A stretch of 64,000 nt of DNA, taken from contig NZ_JAAQOM010000009.1 in NCBI RefSeq assembly GCF_011682055.1, forward strand, positions 124,001 to 188,000. Direction: 5' to 3'. The position numbers were made by a program, and so were the translations under genes. How positions within the stretch are numbered: position 1 is the first letter of the stretch; each line of letters starts with the position of its first letter. This DNA is from Telluria antibiotica. GTDB lineage: Bacteria; Pseudomonadota; Gammaproteobacteria; Burkholderiales; Burkholderiaceae_D. Shown piece by piece: positions 48,710 through 57,503 of this stretch. Under the pieces are notes generated by a model. That model had not been told where the DNA came from. It searched no databases and saw only the letters and a list, made by a program, of their open reading frames with translations.

Positions 48710-49222
48710 ATGCACGCGACTGCACCCACCGCCGGGGCCGGGCCCTGGTACACCCACCGCTGGCCGTGGCTGCTGATGCTGGGCCCCGCCACCGTGCTGG
48801 CCGGCGGCGTCTATGTGACGTGGCTCGCCGTCGGCCATCCGGATGCCCTCGTCGTCGACGACTACTACAGGCAGGGCAAGGCCATCAACCAGGACTTGCG
48901 GCGCGACCGCACGGCAACGAAGCTGGGCATGGCGCTGCAAGCGGACTATGACGCGCGTTCCGGCCGTCTCGCGGGCCGGTTGGCAGGGAAGGTCGCGGGG
49001 CCGGTGGCGCCGTTCACGATCTATCTCGCGCACCCCACGTTGCCGCGGCGCGACCTGCGCCTGTTCGTGCGTCCGGCGGCGGACGGCAGCTTCGCCGTGG
49101 CGCTGCCCGCGCTGGAGCGTACGCACTGGCAGGTGGTCGTGGAAGGATCGCTGCGCGACTGGCGCCTGGCAAAAGGGTGGGATGGCGCGGCGCCGCTCAC
49201 GATCGTGGCGGACGCGCCCTGA
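48710..49222 (+). CDS. ccoH: FixH family protein (CcoH), cbb3 oxidase assembly
   Basis: A 170-aa protein with one N-terminal helix (WPWLLMLGPATVLAGGVYVTWLA) and a periplasmic domain containing DDYYRQGKAINQDLRRD, the FixH family signature. It is needed for stable assembly of the cbb3 complex elsewhere. Last gene of the cco operon; it converges on fnr with 21 bp between stops. Confidence 0.9.
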   Translation: MHATAPTAGAGPWYTHRWPWLLMLGPATVLAGGVYVTWLAVGHPDALVVDDYYRQGKAINQDLRRDRTATKLGMALQADYDARSGRLAGRLAGKVAGPVAPFTIYLAHPTLPRRDLRLFVRPAADGSFAVALPALERTHWQVVVEGSLRDWRLAKGWDGAAPLTIVADAP

Positions 49223-49243
49223 GCAGGGAAGCGCAGCGGCGCG

Positions 49244-50011
49244 TTACGCCATGGGGCTGCATTGCTCGGTGCCGGCCGCCATTGCCTTCAGGCGCGCCGG
49301 TTCCAGCAGCTCGACCTCGCGCTTGTCGACGTGCACGAGGCCCAGCTTCTTGAAGCGCGACAGCAGGCGGCTGATGCTTTCGATCGTGAGACCCAGGTAG
49401 TTGCCGATGTCCTCGCGCGACATGCGCAGCTGGAAGCGCGTGGGCGAATAGCCGCGCGCCGCGTAGCGTGCGGAGAGGTTCACCAGGAACACGGCGAAGC
49501 GCTGCTCCGCGCGCATGTTCCCCAGCAGGAGCATGACGTTCTGCTCGCGCGTGATCTCGCGGCTCATGATACGGTGGAAGTGGCGCAGCAACGTCGGCAC
49601 GTGGCCGAACAGGTCTTCCAGGTGCGCGAACGGGATCTCGCACACCTCGCTGTCTTCCAGCGCGACCGCGTCGCAGTGGTGACGGTCGCCGCTGATGGCG
49701 TCCATGCCGAGGAGTTCGCCCGCCATCTGGAAACCCGTGATCTGCGCCTCGCCGGCCACATTGATCTGGTACGTCTTGAAATGGCCGAAACGGACGGCGT
49801 ACAGGTTGCGGAACGGCTCGCCCATCTTGTACAGCGGCTCGTCGCGCTCCAGGCGGCGGCGCTTGCCGATGATCTTGTCCAGGCGGTCGATGTCCGCGTC
49901 TTCCAGGCCCATCGGCAGGCACAGCTGGTGCATGCTGCAGGCCGAGCAACTGATCTTCAACGCGTTGATGCTGATCGTTTTATCGGCGGTTGCGGTATCA
50001 GGAATATTCAT
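49244..50011 (-). CDS. fnr: Fnr-type oxygen-responsive transcription regulator
   Basis: A 255-aa Crp/Fnr regulator. Four Cys expected to hold the oxygen-labile 4Fe-4S cluster are present: Cys22, Cys25, Cys31 (CSACSMHQLC) and Cys113 (HHCDAV). The helix-turn-helix reads MSREDIGNYLGLTIESISRLLSRF with the Glu-Ser-Arg residues that recognise TTGAT. Three Fnr boxes in this window (36794, 38563, 44025) are obvious targets. ATG at 50011. No perfect Fnr box was found in its own promoter. Confidence 0.95.
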   Translation of the reverse strand: MNIPDTATADKTISINALKISCSACSMHQLCLPMGLEDADIDRLDKIIGKRRRLERDEPLYKMGEPFRNLYAVRFGHFKTYQINVAGEAQITGFQMAGELLGMDAISGDRHHCDAVALEDSEVCEIPFAHLEDLFGHVPTLLRHFHRIMSREITREQNVMLLLGNMRAEQRFAVFLVNLSARYAARGYSPTRFQLRMSREDIGNYLGLTIESISRLLSRFKKLGLVHVDKREVELLEPARLKAMAAGTEQCSPMA

Positions 50012-50229
50012 GGCAAGGACCTCGCGGTAGTGCGTGGATTATAGTCCCGTTCCCCTGCCGCCAGTAGGGAAATCGCAGCATCCGCGCCGTATTCGCCGGC
50101 AAAGTGTCGCGCCCGTGCGCCGATCCCGCCGCAACGGTCCGGGTCGCTCTGCCGTACCGGCGTCAAGCGTGCGCGCCTCCACGTTGTCAAGGATTACACT
50201 TCCCGTGCAGATTTGCCAACGGGAGACAT

Positions 50230-50919
50230 ATGTCGGGCGAGCAGCGTACGGGTTCATCCAGAGTGCACGACGACGCGGGCACCGGCGCCGCCACGCCTGC
50301 GCCGCTCGCCGACGAAGACCAGGCCCGCGCCGATTTCTACGGCCTGTTCGCGCACCTGCTGCTGGCCCCGCCGGACGCCGCGCTGCTGGCGGCGCTGGCC
50401 GCCGCCGACCCCGTCGCGGCCGCGGGCGAATTCGTCCTCGAGGACGCGTGGCTGAAGCTGACGCAGGCCGCGTCCGTCGTCGATGCGGCGCTCGTCGCCG
50501 ACGAATTCTCCGCCCTGTTCATCAGCACGGGCACGCCGCTCTTGAACCCGTATGCGTCGTTCTACCTGACGGGCCATTTGAACGACGCGCCGCTGGCCGC
50601 GCTGCGCCACGACCTCGCGCGTCTGGGCCTCGCGCGCGCGCCGGGCGTGGGCGAGTTCGAGGACCACCTGGGCACGCTGTGCGAGACGATGCGCGTGCTG
50701 ATCCAGGGCGGACCCGGCATGCGCCCGCGCGGGCTCGCCGTACAGAAGGCCTTGTTCGAGGCGCACATCCGGCCGTGGTACGCCGCGTGCCTGGCCGACG
50801 TCGCGAGCGTTGCCGACGCCAATTTCTACCGGGTCGTCGCCGGCGTCGCCGATGCCTTCCTGTCGATCGAAGCGCAAGCCTTCGCCGTGCTGGATACGAC
50901 CGACCCGATCGCCGCATGA
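50230..50919 (+). CDS. TorD family molecular chaperone for formate dehydrogenase
   Basis: A 229-aa, all-helical cytoplasmic protein of the TorD/NarJ type. Recognisable parts are RADFYGLFAHLLLAPPD, EFSALFISTGTPLLNPYASFYL and FEDHLGTLCETMRVLIQGG, the last being the conserved ExDHLG region. Such chaperones bind the Tat signal or cofactor site of a molybdoenzyme until export; here the client is the formate dehydrogenase encoded downstream. ATG at 50230 has GGGAG upstream. First gene of the cluster. Confidence 0.87.
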   Translation: MSGEQRTGSSRVHDDAGTGAATPAPLADEDQARADFYGLFAHLLLAPPDAALLAALAAADPVAAAGEFVLEDAWLKLTQAASVVDAALVADEFSALFISTGTPLLNPYASFYLTGHLNDAPLAALRHDLARLGLARAPGVGEFEDHLGTLCETMRVLIQGGPGMRPRGLAVQKALFEAHIRPWYAACLADVASVADANFYRVVAGVADAFLSIEAQAFAVLDTTDPIAA

Positions 50920-50927
50920 GGACCACC

Positions 50928-51131
50928 ATGGACAACGAGAAGCAACCCGATCCCGCCCGCCGCAGCCTGCTGAAGGCCGCGCCGCTGGGCGCATTGGCCG
51001 TCGTCGCGGCCGCGCGTGCGCGTGCGACCGAGGCTCCGGCCCCGGTCGCGCCTGCGGAACCGCAGAACGCGCAGGGCTACCACGAGACGGAGCACATCCG
51101 GCGCTACTACCGCACTGCGGCTTATTGGTAG
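50928..51131 (+). CDS. Small Tat-signal protein of formate dehydrogenase clusters
   Basis: A 67-aa protein: twin-arginine signal (ARRSLLKAAPLGALAVVAAA), short Pro/Ala linker, and the conserved tail YHETEHIRRYYRTAAYW. Proteins of this type (formate dehydrogenase region Tat target, TIGR02811) precede the catalytic subunit in many proteobacteria; the role is unknown. ATG at 50928 has GAGG 6 nt upstream; ATG 50916 is the alternative and overlaps the chaperone stop. Confidence 0.85.
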   Translation: MDNEKQPDPARRSLLKAAPLGALAVVAAARARATEAPAPVAPAEPQNAQGYHETEHIRRYYRTAAYW

Positions 51132-51142
51132 GGGAGGACACG

Positions 51143-53962
51143 ATGACCCTGGTGAAAACTTCGCGTGACAATGGCCTCAAACGGCGCCGCTTCCTCGTCG
51201 GCGCCGGCGTGACGGCCGGCGCGGGCGCCCTCGCGCGCCACCTGCCGCTGAACGTGATCCAGCCCGCGACGGCGGCCGACCCCGCGCCGGCGCAGCCGAA
51301 GGTGGAGGTCAAGCACACCGTGTGCAGCCACTGCTCCGTGGGCTGTTCCGTGGAAGCCGTCGTCAGCAACGGCGTGTGGATCCGCCAGGAAGCCGCGTTC
51401 GACTCGCCGATCAATATGGGCGCCCACTGCGCGAAGGGCGCCTCCGTGCGCGAGCACGGCTTCGGCGAGCACCGGCTACGCTATCCGATGAAGCTCGTGA
51501 ACGGCAAGTACGAGCGCATCACGTGGGACCAGGCCATCAACGAGATCGGCGACCGCTTGCTGAAGCTGCGCGCGCAATCCGGGCCGGACGCATTGATGGT
51601 CATCGGCAGCTCGAAGCACAACAACGAGCAGTCGTACCTGCTGCGCAAATGGGTGTCGATGTGGGGTTCGAATAACTGCGACCACCAGGCCCGCATCTGC
51701 CACTCGACGACGGTGGCCGGCGTCGCCCAGACCTACGGGTATGGCGCGATGACGAACTCGTTCAACGACCTCCACTACAGCAGGGCCGTGCTGTTCATCG
51801 GCTCGAACCCGGCCGAGGCGCACCCGATCTCGATGCTGCACTTCCTCCATGCGAAGGAGCTGGGCGCGAAGATGATCGTCGTCGACCCGAGGTTTACCCG
51901 CACGGCCCGCTTCGCCCACCACTACGTGCGCATCCGCCCCGGCACCGACATCGCGTTCGTGTGGGGCATGCTGTGGCACATCTTCAATAACGGCTGGGAA
52001 GACAAGGAGTACATCGCGGCGCGCACGTATGGCATGGACGACGTGCGCAAGGAAGTCGCGAAGTGGACGCCCGATAAAGTCAGTGACGTGACGGGCGTGC
52101 CGGAAGCGTCCGTGCGCATGGCGGCCGAGATGCTTGCGACGAACAAGCCGTCGTCCGTCGTCTGGTGCATGGGCATCACGCAGCACCACGTGGGCACGGC
52201 GAACGTGCGTGCGCTGTCGATCCTGCAGCTCGCGCTGGGGAATATCGGCGTGCAGGGCGGCGGCGCCAACATCTACCGCGGCCACGACAACGTGCAGGGC
52301 GCGACGGACGTGGGCCCGAATGGCGATTCGCTGCCCGGTTACTACGGCATCGCGGAAGGCGCGTGGAAGCATTTCGCCACCGTGTGGGGCGTCGATTATG
52401 ACTGGATCAAGTCGCGCTTCGGCTCGAAGGAGCTGATGGAAAAGCCGGGCATCACCGTGTCGCGCTGGTTCGACGCCGTCCTCGAGGACACCCAGTACGT
52501 CGACCAGCCGACCAACCTGCGCGCCGTGTTCTATTGGGGCCACGCGCCGAACAGCCAGACGCGTTTGCCCGACATGAAAGCGGCCATGCAGAAGCTGGAC
52601 TTCATGGTCGTCATCGATCCTTACCCCAGCATGACGGCCGCCATGCACGGCAGGAGCGATGGCGTCTACCTATTGCCGGCCGCGTCGCAGTTCGAGACGC
52701 AGGGCTCCGTGACGGCGTCGAACCGGTCGATCCAATGGCGCGAGCGCGTGATCCAGCCGCTGTTCGAGTGCAAGACGGACCACGAGATCATGTATCTGTT
52801 CGCACGGAAGCTCGGCTTCGGCGAGCAGCTCGTCAAGAACATCAAGGTCGTCAACAACGAGCCCGTCATCGAAGACATCCTCCGCGAGATCAACCGCTCG
52901 TGCTGGACCATCGGCTACACGGGCTGCTCGCCCGAGCGCCTGAAACTGCACATGGAGCACAAGCGCGACTTCAACCCGACGACGATGCGCGCGGAATCCG
53001 GCCCGTGCAAGGGCGATTACTACGGCTTGCCGTGGCCCTGCTGGGGTACACCGGAGATGAAGCATCCGGGCACGCCGATCCTGTACGACCTGCACAAGAG
53101 CGTCGCGGAAGGCGGCCTGCCGTTCCGCGCCAACTGGGGCGTGGAGCACAACGGCGAGCCGCTGCTCGCGGCCGACGGCTCGTTCACGAAGGACTCCGAG
53201 ATCGACACCGGGTATCCGGAATTCGACCACGTGTTCCTGAAAAAACTGGGCTGGTGGGCCGAGCTGACGCCGGAAGAGCAGGTGCAGGCCGAGGGCAAGA
53301 ACTGGAAGACGGATTTGTCGGGCGGGATCATCCGTGTCGTCATCGCCCACGGCTGCGCGCCGTTCGGCAACGCGCGCGCCCGCTGCAATGTGTGGAACTT
53401 CCCCGACCCCGTGCCGACGCACCGCGAACCGCTCGTCACGCCGCGCCGCGACCTCGTCGCGAAGTACCCGACGTACGACGACAAGGCCGCGTTCTGGCGC
53501 CTGCCCACCTTGTACAAGTCCGTGCAGGAAGTCGATTTCGCGAAAGACTACCCGCTGATCATGACGTCGGGCCGCCTCGTCGAATACGAGGGCGGCGGGG
53601 AAGAAACGCGGTCGAACCCGTGGCTCGCGGAGCTCCAGCAGAACATGTTCTGCGAAGTGAACCCGGAGGACGCGGCGCAGATCGGGGTGAAGCTGGGCGA
53701 ATTCATGTGGGTCGAGACGCCCACGGGCGCGCGCCTGAAGCTGATGGCGATGGTGACGCCGCGCGTTCCGGTGGGGCTCGTGTGGATGCCGTTCCACTTC
53801 GGCGGCTGGTGGATGGGCGAGGACCTGGAAAAGCATTATCCGGAAGGCGGCGCGCCCGCGGTGCGCGGCGAGGCCGTCAACACGGGATGGACGTACGGCT
53901 ACGACGCCGTGACGATGATGCAGGAAACGAAGGTGTCCTTATGCCGTCTGGTGCGCGCTTGA
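51143..53962 (+). CDS. fdhA: Formate dehydrogenase catalytic subunit (Mo/W-bis-MGD, Cys type)
   Basis: A 939-aa exported molybdopterin enzyme that oxidises formate to CO2 in the periplasm. Tat signal KRRRFLVGAGVTAGAGALA (residues 13-31); 4Fe-4S Cys61, 64, 68 and 96 (CSHCSVGC, HCAKG); catalytic Cys186 in DHQARICHSTTVAG, where some homologues have selenocysteine; MGD-binding IGSNPAEAHP and the C-terminal dinucleotide-binding domain are complete. Expected to work with the Fe-S and cytochrome b subunits downstream, passing electrons to the quinone pool. A repeat element separates it from the Fe-S gene. Confidence 0.95.
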   Translation: MTLVKTSRDNGLKRRRFLVGAGVTAGAGALARHLPLNVIQPATAADPAPAQPKVEVKHTVCSHCSVGCSVEAVVSNGVWIRQEAAFDSPINMGAHCAKGASVREHGFGEHRLRYPMKLVNGKYERITWDQAINEIGDRLLKLRAQSGPDALMVIGSSKHNNEQSYLLRKWVSMWGSNNCDHQARICHSTTVAGVAQTYGYGAMTNSFNDLHYSRAVLFIGSNPAEAHPISMLHFLHAKELGAKMIVVDPRFTRTARFAHHYVRIRPGTDIAFVWGMLWHIFNNGWEDKEYIAARTYGMDDVRKEVAKWTPDKVSDVTGVPEASVRMAAEMLATNKPSSVVWCMGITQHHVGTANVRALSILQLALGNIGVQGGGANIYRGHDNVQGATDVGPNGDSLPGYYGIAEGAWKHFATVWGVDYDWIKSRFGSKELMEKPGITVSRWFDAVLEDTQYVDQPTNLRAVFYWGHAPNSQTRLPDMKAAMQKLDFMVVIDPYPSMTAAMHGRSDGVYLLPAASQFETQGSVTASNRSIQWRERVIQPLFECKTDHEIMYLFARKLGFGEQLVKNIKVVNNEPVIEDILREINRSCWTIGYTGCSPERLKLHMEHKRDFNPTTMRAESGPCKGDYYGLPWPCWGTPEMKHPGTPILYDLHKSVAEGGLPFRANWGVEHNGEPLLAADGSFTKDSEIDTGYPEFDHVFLKKLGWWAELTPEEQVQAEGKNWKTDLSGGIIRVVIAHGCAPFGNARARCNVWNFPDPVPTHREPLVTPRRDLVAKYPTYDDKAAFWRLPTLYKSVQEVDFAKDYPLIMTSGRLVEYEGGGEETRSNPWLAELQQNMFCEVNPEDAAQIGVKLGEFMWVETPTGARLKLMAMVTPRVPVGLVWMPFHFGGWWMGEDLEKHYPEGGAPAVRGEAVNTGWTYGYDAVTMMQETKVSLCRLVRA

Positions 53963-53986
53963 CGGCCAACGCGTCGCGAACGCCGC

Positions 53987-54064
53987 GCGTGGGCACAGGG
54001 GTGCCCACCCTACGAGGATACGCGTCGCCGCCAGCAGCCGTAGGGTGGGCACCCCGTGCCCACG
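53987..54064. repeat. Dispersed palindromic repeat, copy C
   Basis: Two arms: GCGTGGGCACAGGGGTGCCC at 53987 running into ACCCTAC (to 54013), and GTAGGGTGGGCACCCCGTGC at 54040 running into CCACG (to 54064). Each arm is itself a hairpin and the pair is inverted. It sits inside the formate dehydrogenase operon, between catalytic and Fe-S subunit genes, where it may set relative transcript levels. Confidence 0.8.
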
Positions 54065-54113
54065 GGTAACGCCAGCACACCGCGAACGTCAACGAATAGC
54101 GGAGGGGAATGAG

Positions 54114-54794
54114 ATGGCCCGAATGAAGTTCATATGCGACACGGAACGCTGCATCGACTGCAACGGCTGCGTGACCGCCTGCAAGAACGAGAACGAGACC
54201 CCGTGGGGCGTCAATCGTCGCCGCGTCGTCACCATCAACGACGGCGTGCCGGGCGAGCGCTCGATCTCGGTCGCCTGCATGCATTGCAGCGACGCGCCTT
54301 GCCTCGCCGTCTGCCCCGTCAACTGCATCTACCACACGGAAGACGGCATCGTCCTGCACGACAAGGACCAGTGCATCGGCTGCGGCTACTGCTATTACGC
54401 GTGCCCGTTCGGCGCGCCGCAATTCCCGGCGACGGGCCTGTTCAACCACCGCGGCAAGATGGACAAGTGCACGTTCTGCTCGGGCGGTCCGGAGCCCGAC
54501 ACGTCCGAGGCGGAATTCAAGAAGTACGGCCGCAACCGCATCGCCGAAGGCAAGCTGCCCGCGTGCGCGGAGATGTGCGGCACGAAGGCGCTGATCGCCG
54601 GCGACGCCACCGTCATCGCCGACATCTACCGCCAGCGCGTGGAGACGCGCGGCTACGGACCGGAGCTGTGGGGCTGGAAGATCGCGTACGGCAAGCCGAA
54701 GCGTGGTGGCGACATCAAGGCGAAAGGCGATGGCCCGCGCGAGAACCAGAACCTGAAGGATTCGCAGAACGACGAGGGGAGGCTGCCGACATGA
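54114..54794 (+). CDS. fdhB: Formate dehydrogenase iron-sulfur subunit
   Basis: A 226-aa electron-transfer subunit with four 4Fe-4S cluster motifs: CIDCNGCVTAC, CMHCSDAPCLAVCP, CIGCGYCYYACP and CTFC with the later CAEMC. It carries electrons from the catalytic subunit to the membrane cytochrome b. It lacks its own Tat signal and should be exported as a complex with FdhA. ATG at 54114 follows GGAGGGG. Its TGA overlaps the small lipoprotein gene. Confidence 0.94.
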   Translation: MARMKFICDTERCIDCNGCVTACKNENETPWGVNRRRVVTINDGVPGERSISVACMHCSDAPCLAVCPVNCIYHTEDGIVLHDKDQCIGCGYCYYACPFGAPQFPATGLFNHRGKMDKCTFCSGGPEPDTSEAEFKKYGRNRIAEGKLPACAEMCGTKALIAGDATVIADIYRQRVETRGYGPELWGWKIAYGKPKRGGDIKAKGDGPRENQNLKDSQNDEGRLPT

Positions 54795-55003
54795 AGCGCC
54801 TCATCATCCTCTGCCTGCCTTTGACCCTGCTCGCGGGCTGCCTCGAAGTCGACCAGCATCCGAACTGGGTGCACGGCATGTACGCCGGGAAGAAGGACGA
54901 CCGACCCATGCACCGGCACTTCCACGACGACAAGCTGTCGTGGTGGGGCACGATCAGCAACCGCAACATGAATCAGAACGAATACAACCGGGCCAACCCG
55001 TAG
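54791..55003 (+). CDS. Small lipoprotein within the formate dehydrogenase operon
   Basis: A 70-aa predicted lipoprotein: signal peptide MKRLIILCLPLTLLAGC ends in a lipobox (LAGC), followed by a 53-residue His/Asn/Trp-rich tail (HPNWVHGMYAGKKDDRPMHRHFHDD). The ATG overlaps the Fe-S subunit stop (ATGA), and the cytochrome b gene begins 13 bp later, so it is part of the operon. Not matched to a named family; the His-rich tail could bind metal or haem. Confidence 0.8.
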   Translation: MKRLIILCLPLTLLAGCLEVDQHPNWVHGMYAGKKDDRPMHRHFHDDKLSWWGTISNRNMNQNEYNRANP

Positions 55004-55015
55004 CAGGAGCCGACC

Positions 55016-56125
55016 ATGTCATTCACGTTACGATCGTTCCTGGCGTCGCTGTTGACCCTTTTTGTGTCGTTGTGGCTGATCGGCGCCGCGCATGCGGCCG
55101 TCCCGAACAACCGCGCCGAACCCGCGTACGCGGAGGAACAGACGATCCTGCAGGCCGAACACGATTCGCACACGCCGGAGCCGGGACTCGGTTCGAAAGC
55201 GTCCGGCCGCGTGCACATCGACCGCCACTACCTCGGCCAGTACGGCAAGTCGGAAGGCACGGTGATCGTCCAGCGCGGCGGCAACCAGTGGCGCGTATGG
55301 CGCAACGGGCCGATCGCCACCGCGATGGGCACGATTCTCGTCGTCGTGCTGGTGGCGCTCTTCTTCTTTTACCGCGCCATCGGCCCCGCGCGCGTGGAAG
55401 AACCGGACACGGGCCGGCGCATCCGCCGCTTCACGGACTGGGAACGCGGTGTGCACTGGGCGACGGCGATCACGTTCATCATCCTCGCCGTGACGGGCCT
55501 CGTGATCATGTTCGGCAAGAAGCTCCTGCTGCCGCTCGTCGGGCATGACGTGTTCGCGGCCATCGCCTACGTCTTCAAGTACCTGCACAACTTCCTGGGC
55601 CCGCTGTTCATCGTGTGCTCCGTGCTGATGTTCTTCACGTTCCTGCACCGGAACGTGTTCCGCCGCATCGACTGGCAGTGGATCAGGCAGGGCGGAGGGC
55701 TCGTCTCGCACAAGCACGTGCCGGCCGGGTTCTTCAACGCGGGCGAGAAGTCCTGGTTCTGGCTGGGCGTCACGTTGCTGGGCCTCGTGATGTCGGTCAC
55801 CGGCCTGATCCTGGATTTCGTGACGTTCGGCCAGACCCGCTACGTGCTGCAGGTGGCGAACTACCTGCACATCGCGGGCGCCACGTTCTACATCGCCGCG
55901 GCGATGGGCCACATCTACATCGGCACGTGGGGCACGCCGGGCGCGTACGAGGCGATGCGCCACGGGACCGTCGACGAATCGTGGGCCAGGGCGCACCACG
56001 CCGTGTGGTACGACGAAGTGAAGGCCGGTGTCGCGCCCGGCACGTTCGACGACCGCCTGCCGCCCGACCAGCCGCCGCCTGCGCCGCCGTCCGGCCCGCG
56101 CACGCGACCCGGACCGGCGCACTGA
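55016..56125 (+). CDS. fdhC: Formate dehydrogenase gamma subunit (cytochrome b556)
   Basis: A 369-aa membrane subunit that anchors the complex and passes electrons to quinone. N-terminal signal (through AHAA), an extra periplasmic segment with one helix (ATAMGTILVVVLVALFFFYRAI), then four core helices with haem ligands in WERGVHWATAITFIILAVTGL, YLHNFLGPLFIVCSVLMFF and YLHIAGATFYIAAAMGHIYIG (read in short blocks). C-terminus is Pro-rich. It follows the small lipoprotein by 13 bp. Confidence 0.92.
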   Translation: MSFTLRSFLASLLTLFVSLWLIGAAHAAVPNNRAEPAYAEEQTILQAEHDSHTPEPGLGSKASGRVHIDRHYLGQYGKSEGTVIVQRGGNQWRVWRNGPIATAMGTILVVVLVALFFFYRAIGPARVEEPDTGRRIRRFTDWERGVHWATAITFIILAVTGLVIMFGKKLLLPLVGHDVFAAIAYVFKYLHNFLGPLFIVCSVLMFFTFLHRNVFRRIDWQWIRQGGGLVSHKHVPAGFFNAGEKSWFWLGVTLLGLVMSVTGLILDFVTFGQTRYVLQVANYLHIAGATFYIAAAMGHIYIGTWGTPGAYEAMRHGTVDESWARAHHAVWYDEVKAGVAPGTFDDRLPPDQPPPAPPSGPRTRPGPAH

Positions 56126-56134
56126 GGGGGCGAC

Positions 56135-56569
56135 ATGCATACGACGAAGACGATCCTGGCGATGACGCTGCTGGCGCTGGCCGCCACAGGGTGCAAGCAG
56201 CACGGCGACAACGCCCAGCGCAAGACGAAATTCCCCGGCATGGTGACGGCCGACGGCGGCACGAGCGGACAAGTGATGGCCGCGCACGGCGGCCCGAAGA
56301 CGAACGCCGGCTATGCGGGTGGCACGCCGGGCATCGCGGGCGGCAGCGGCGGCAACACGGGCGGCGCCGCGACCGGTGGCGCCGTGCGTGAGACGGGCCA
56401 GGGCCCAAGCCAGGGCGTGACGCCGCCCAGCGGCGCGGGCACGCAGGGCACGACGCAGGTGGAGCCGGGCGACCACGGCAAGCCGGCGCCACCCACGCCG
56501 GCCGAGATCGGGCCGCAGCCGGGTGCCGTCAACCACGATCCGTCGCACGCGGCGGCGCCGGGACGGTGA
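56135..56569 (+). CDS. Gly-rich predicted lipoprotein
   Basis: A 144-aa protein of unknown function. Signal peptide MHTTKTILAMTLLALAATGC with lipobox; the mature part is low-complexity, rich in Gly, Pro, Thr and Ala (GGSGGNTGGAATGGA), probably unstructured. ATG at 56135 follows GAGGGGG. It lies between the cytochrome b gene and DUF3305 in a compact same-strand array. Low-complexity composition makes homology hard to judge. Confidence 0.6.
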   Translation: MHTTKTILAMTLLALAATGCKQHGDNAQRKTKFPGMVTADGGTSGQVMAAHGGPKTNAGYAGGTPGIAGGSGGNTGGAATGGAVRETGQGPSQGVTPPSGAGTQGTTQVEPGDHGKPAPPTPAEIGPQPGAVNHDPSHAAAPGR

Positions 56570-56589
56570 CGACGATGGAGACGCGGACG

Positions 56590-57066
56590 ATGAACGGGAC
56601 GGACGACAAGCGCGCGCATGCGGCGCGTAACAAGCTCTTGACGCTGGCGCTGGCGTGCGCGGCCGCGACGGCGCACGCCGCGCTGCCGCCACCGACACCC
56701 GCCCAGCAGGAAGCCGCTGCCGCGAAGAAGGCGGCCGCCGACGCGCAGGCCGCGAAGGACAAGCAGAAGCTGGGCGCGTCGATGGACGCCCTCGCTGCGC
56801 GCTGGCGCGCCCGCGCGGGCGCGCAAGGCTGGACGACGCATGCGCCCGTCGCCATCGCGGCCGCCGCGTCGCCCACGCAGGCGGCCGCGCCGGCCGGACA
56901 GCCGGACGGCAAGCTGACGGCCGCGGGTGCCGCCGCCCCCATCAAGAGCGAGAAGCTGGGCACGGCGCCGCCCAGCATGGACGTGAAAGCCGGCCCCACG
57001 AAGGCCGAGCCGGCGGGTACGCCGCCCACCGTGCAGAAAGGCACGCCGAAGGTGCACAACCAATGA
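56590..57066 (+). CDS. Ala/Pro-rich exported protein of unknown function
   Basis: A 158-aa protein with an N-terminal signal (LLTLALACAAATAHAA), a short charged helix (QEAAAAKKAAADAQAAKDKQ) and a Pro/Ala-rich disordered tail. Possible starts are 56566 (GTG), 56575 and 56590; I used 56590, where GGAG lies upstream and the signal peptide has a normal length. The stop overlaps the DUF3305 start (ATGA), so translation is coupled. No family recognised. Confidence 0.55.
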   Translation: MNGTDDKRAHAARNKLLTLALACAAATAHAALPPPTPAQQEAAAAKKAAADAQAAKDKQKLGASMDALAARWRARAGAQGWTTHAPVAIAAAASPTQAAAPAGQPDGKLTAAGAAAPIKSEKLGTAPPSMDVKAGPTKAEPAGTPPTVQKGTPKVHNQ

Positions 57067-57503
57067 AGATGGCCTCGATGCCCATCGCCGTGCTGATGCA
57101 GCGGCGGACACTCCGACACCGCTGGGCCGACGAAGCGTGGGAAGCGGTGGGCGTCGTCCCCGACCGCGGCGATCTGCCGCCGGTGCAGGTGCTGAGCCAG
57201 TCGCCGGAGCGCGACTACTACCTCGTGTCCGGCCTCGAACTGGAACTTTATCCGGACGAGAACGAGGGCTATTACGAGAATTGCGTGGCCCCCGAATCGA
57301 AGGTCTTCGTGCTGTGGCGGATGGAGAACGGCCGCGCGATGCCCGTGCGGGCGTCCGTCAGCTACGTCGAGGGCACGCGCATGTTCGACTCCGGCGAGAA
57401 CGCCGATGGCGTGACGATGCCGGCCGAGATCTATGCGTGGCTCGCCGGCTATCTGCGCGCGCACTACCAGCCGAAGCCGCGCCGCGGCCGCCAGCACGGA
57501 TGA
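57063..57503 (+). CDS. DUF3305 domain protein
   Basis: A 146-aa cytoplasmic protein. MPIAVLMQRRTLRHRWADEAWEAVGV at the start (in two parts) and YYLVSGLELELYPDENEGYYEN are typical of DUF3305, which is found almost only with DUF3306 in formate dehydrogenase loci. It probably takes part in maturation; the function is not established. Both ends overlap neighbours by 4 bp. Confidence 0.88.
   Translation: MKMASMPIAVLMQRRTLRHRWADEAWEAVGVVPDRGDLPPVQVLSQSPERDYYLVSGLELELYPDENEGYYENCVAPESKVFVLWRMENGRAMPVRASVSYVEGTRMFDSGENADGVTMPAEIYAWLAGYLRAHYQPKPRRGRQHG

Noticed and set aside
50190..50229. Possible Fnr box before the formate dehydrogenase cluster (TTGTCAAGGATTAC)
   Set aside because: The arms do not match TTGAT/ATCAA with 4-nt spacing; only a chance resemblance.
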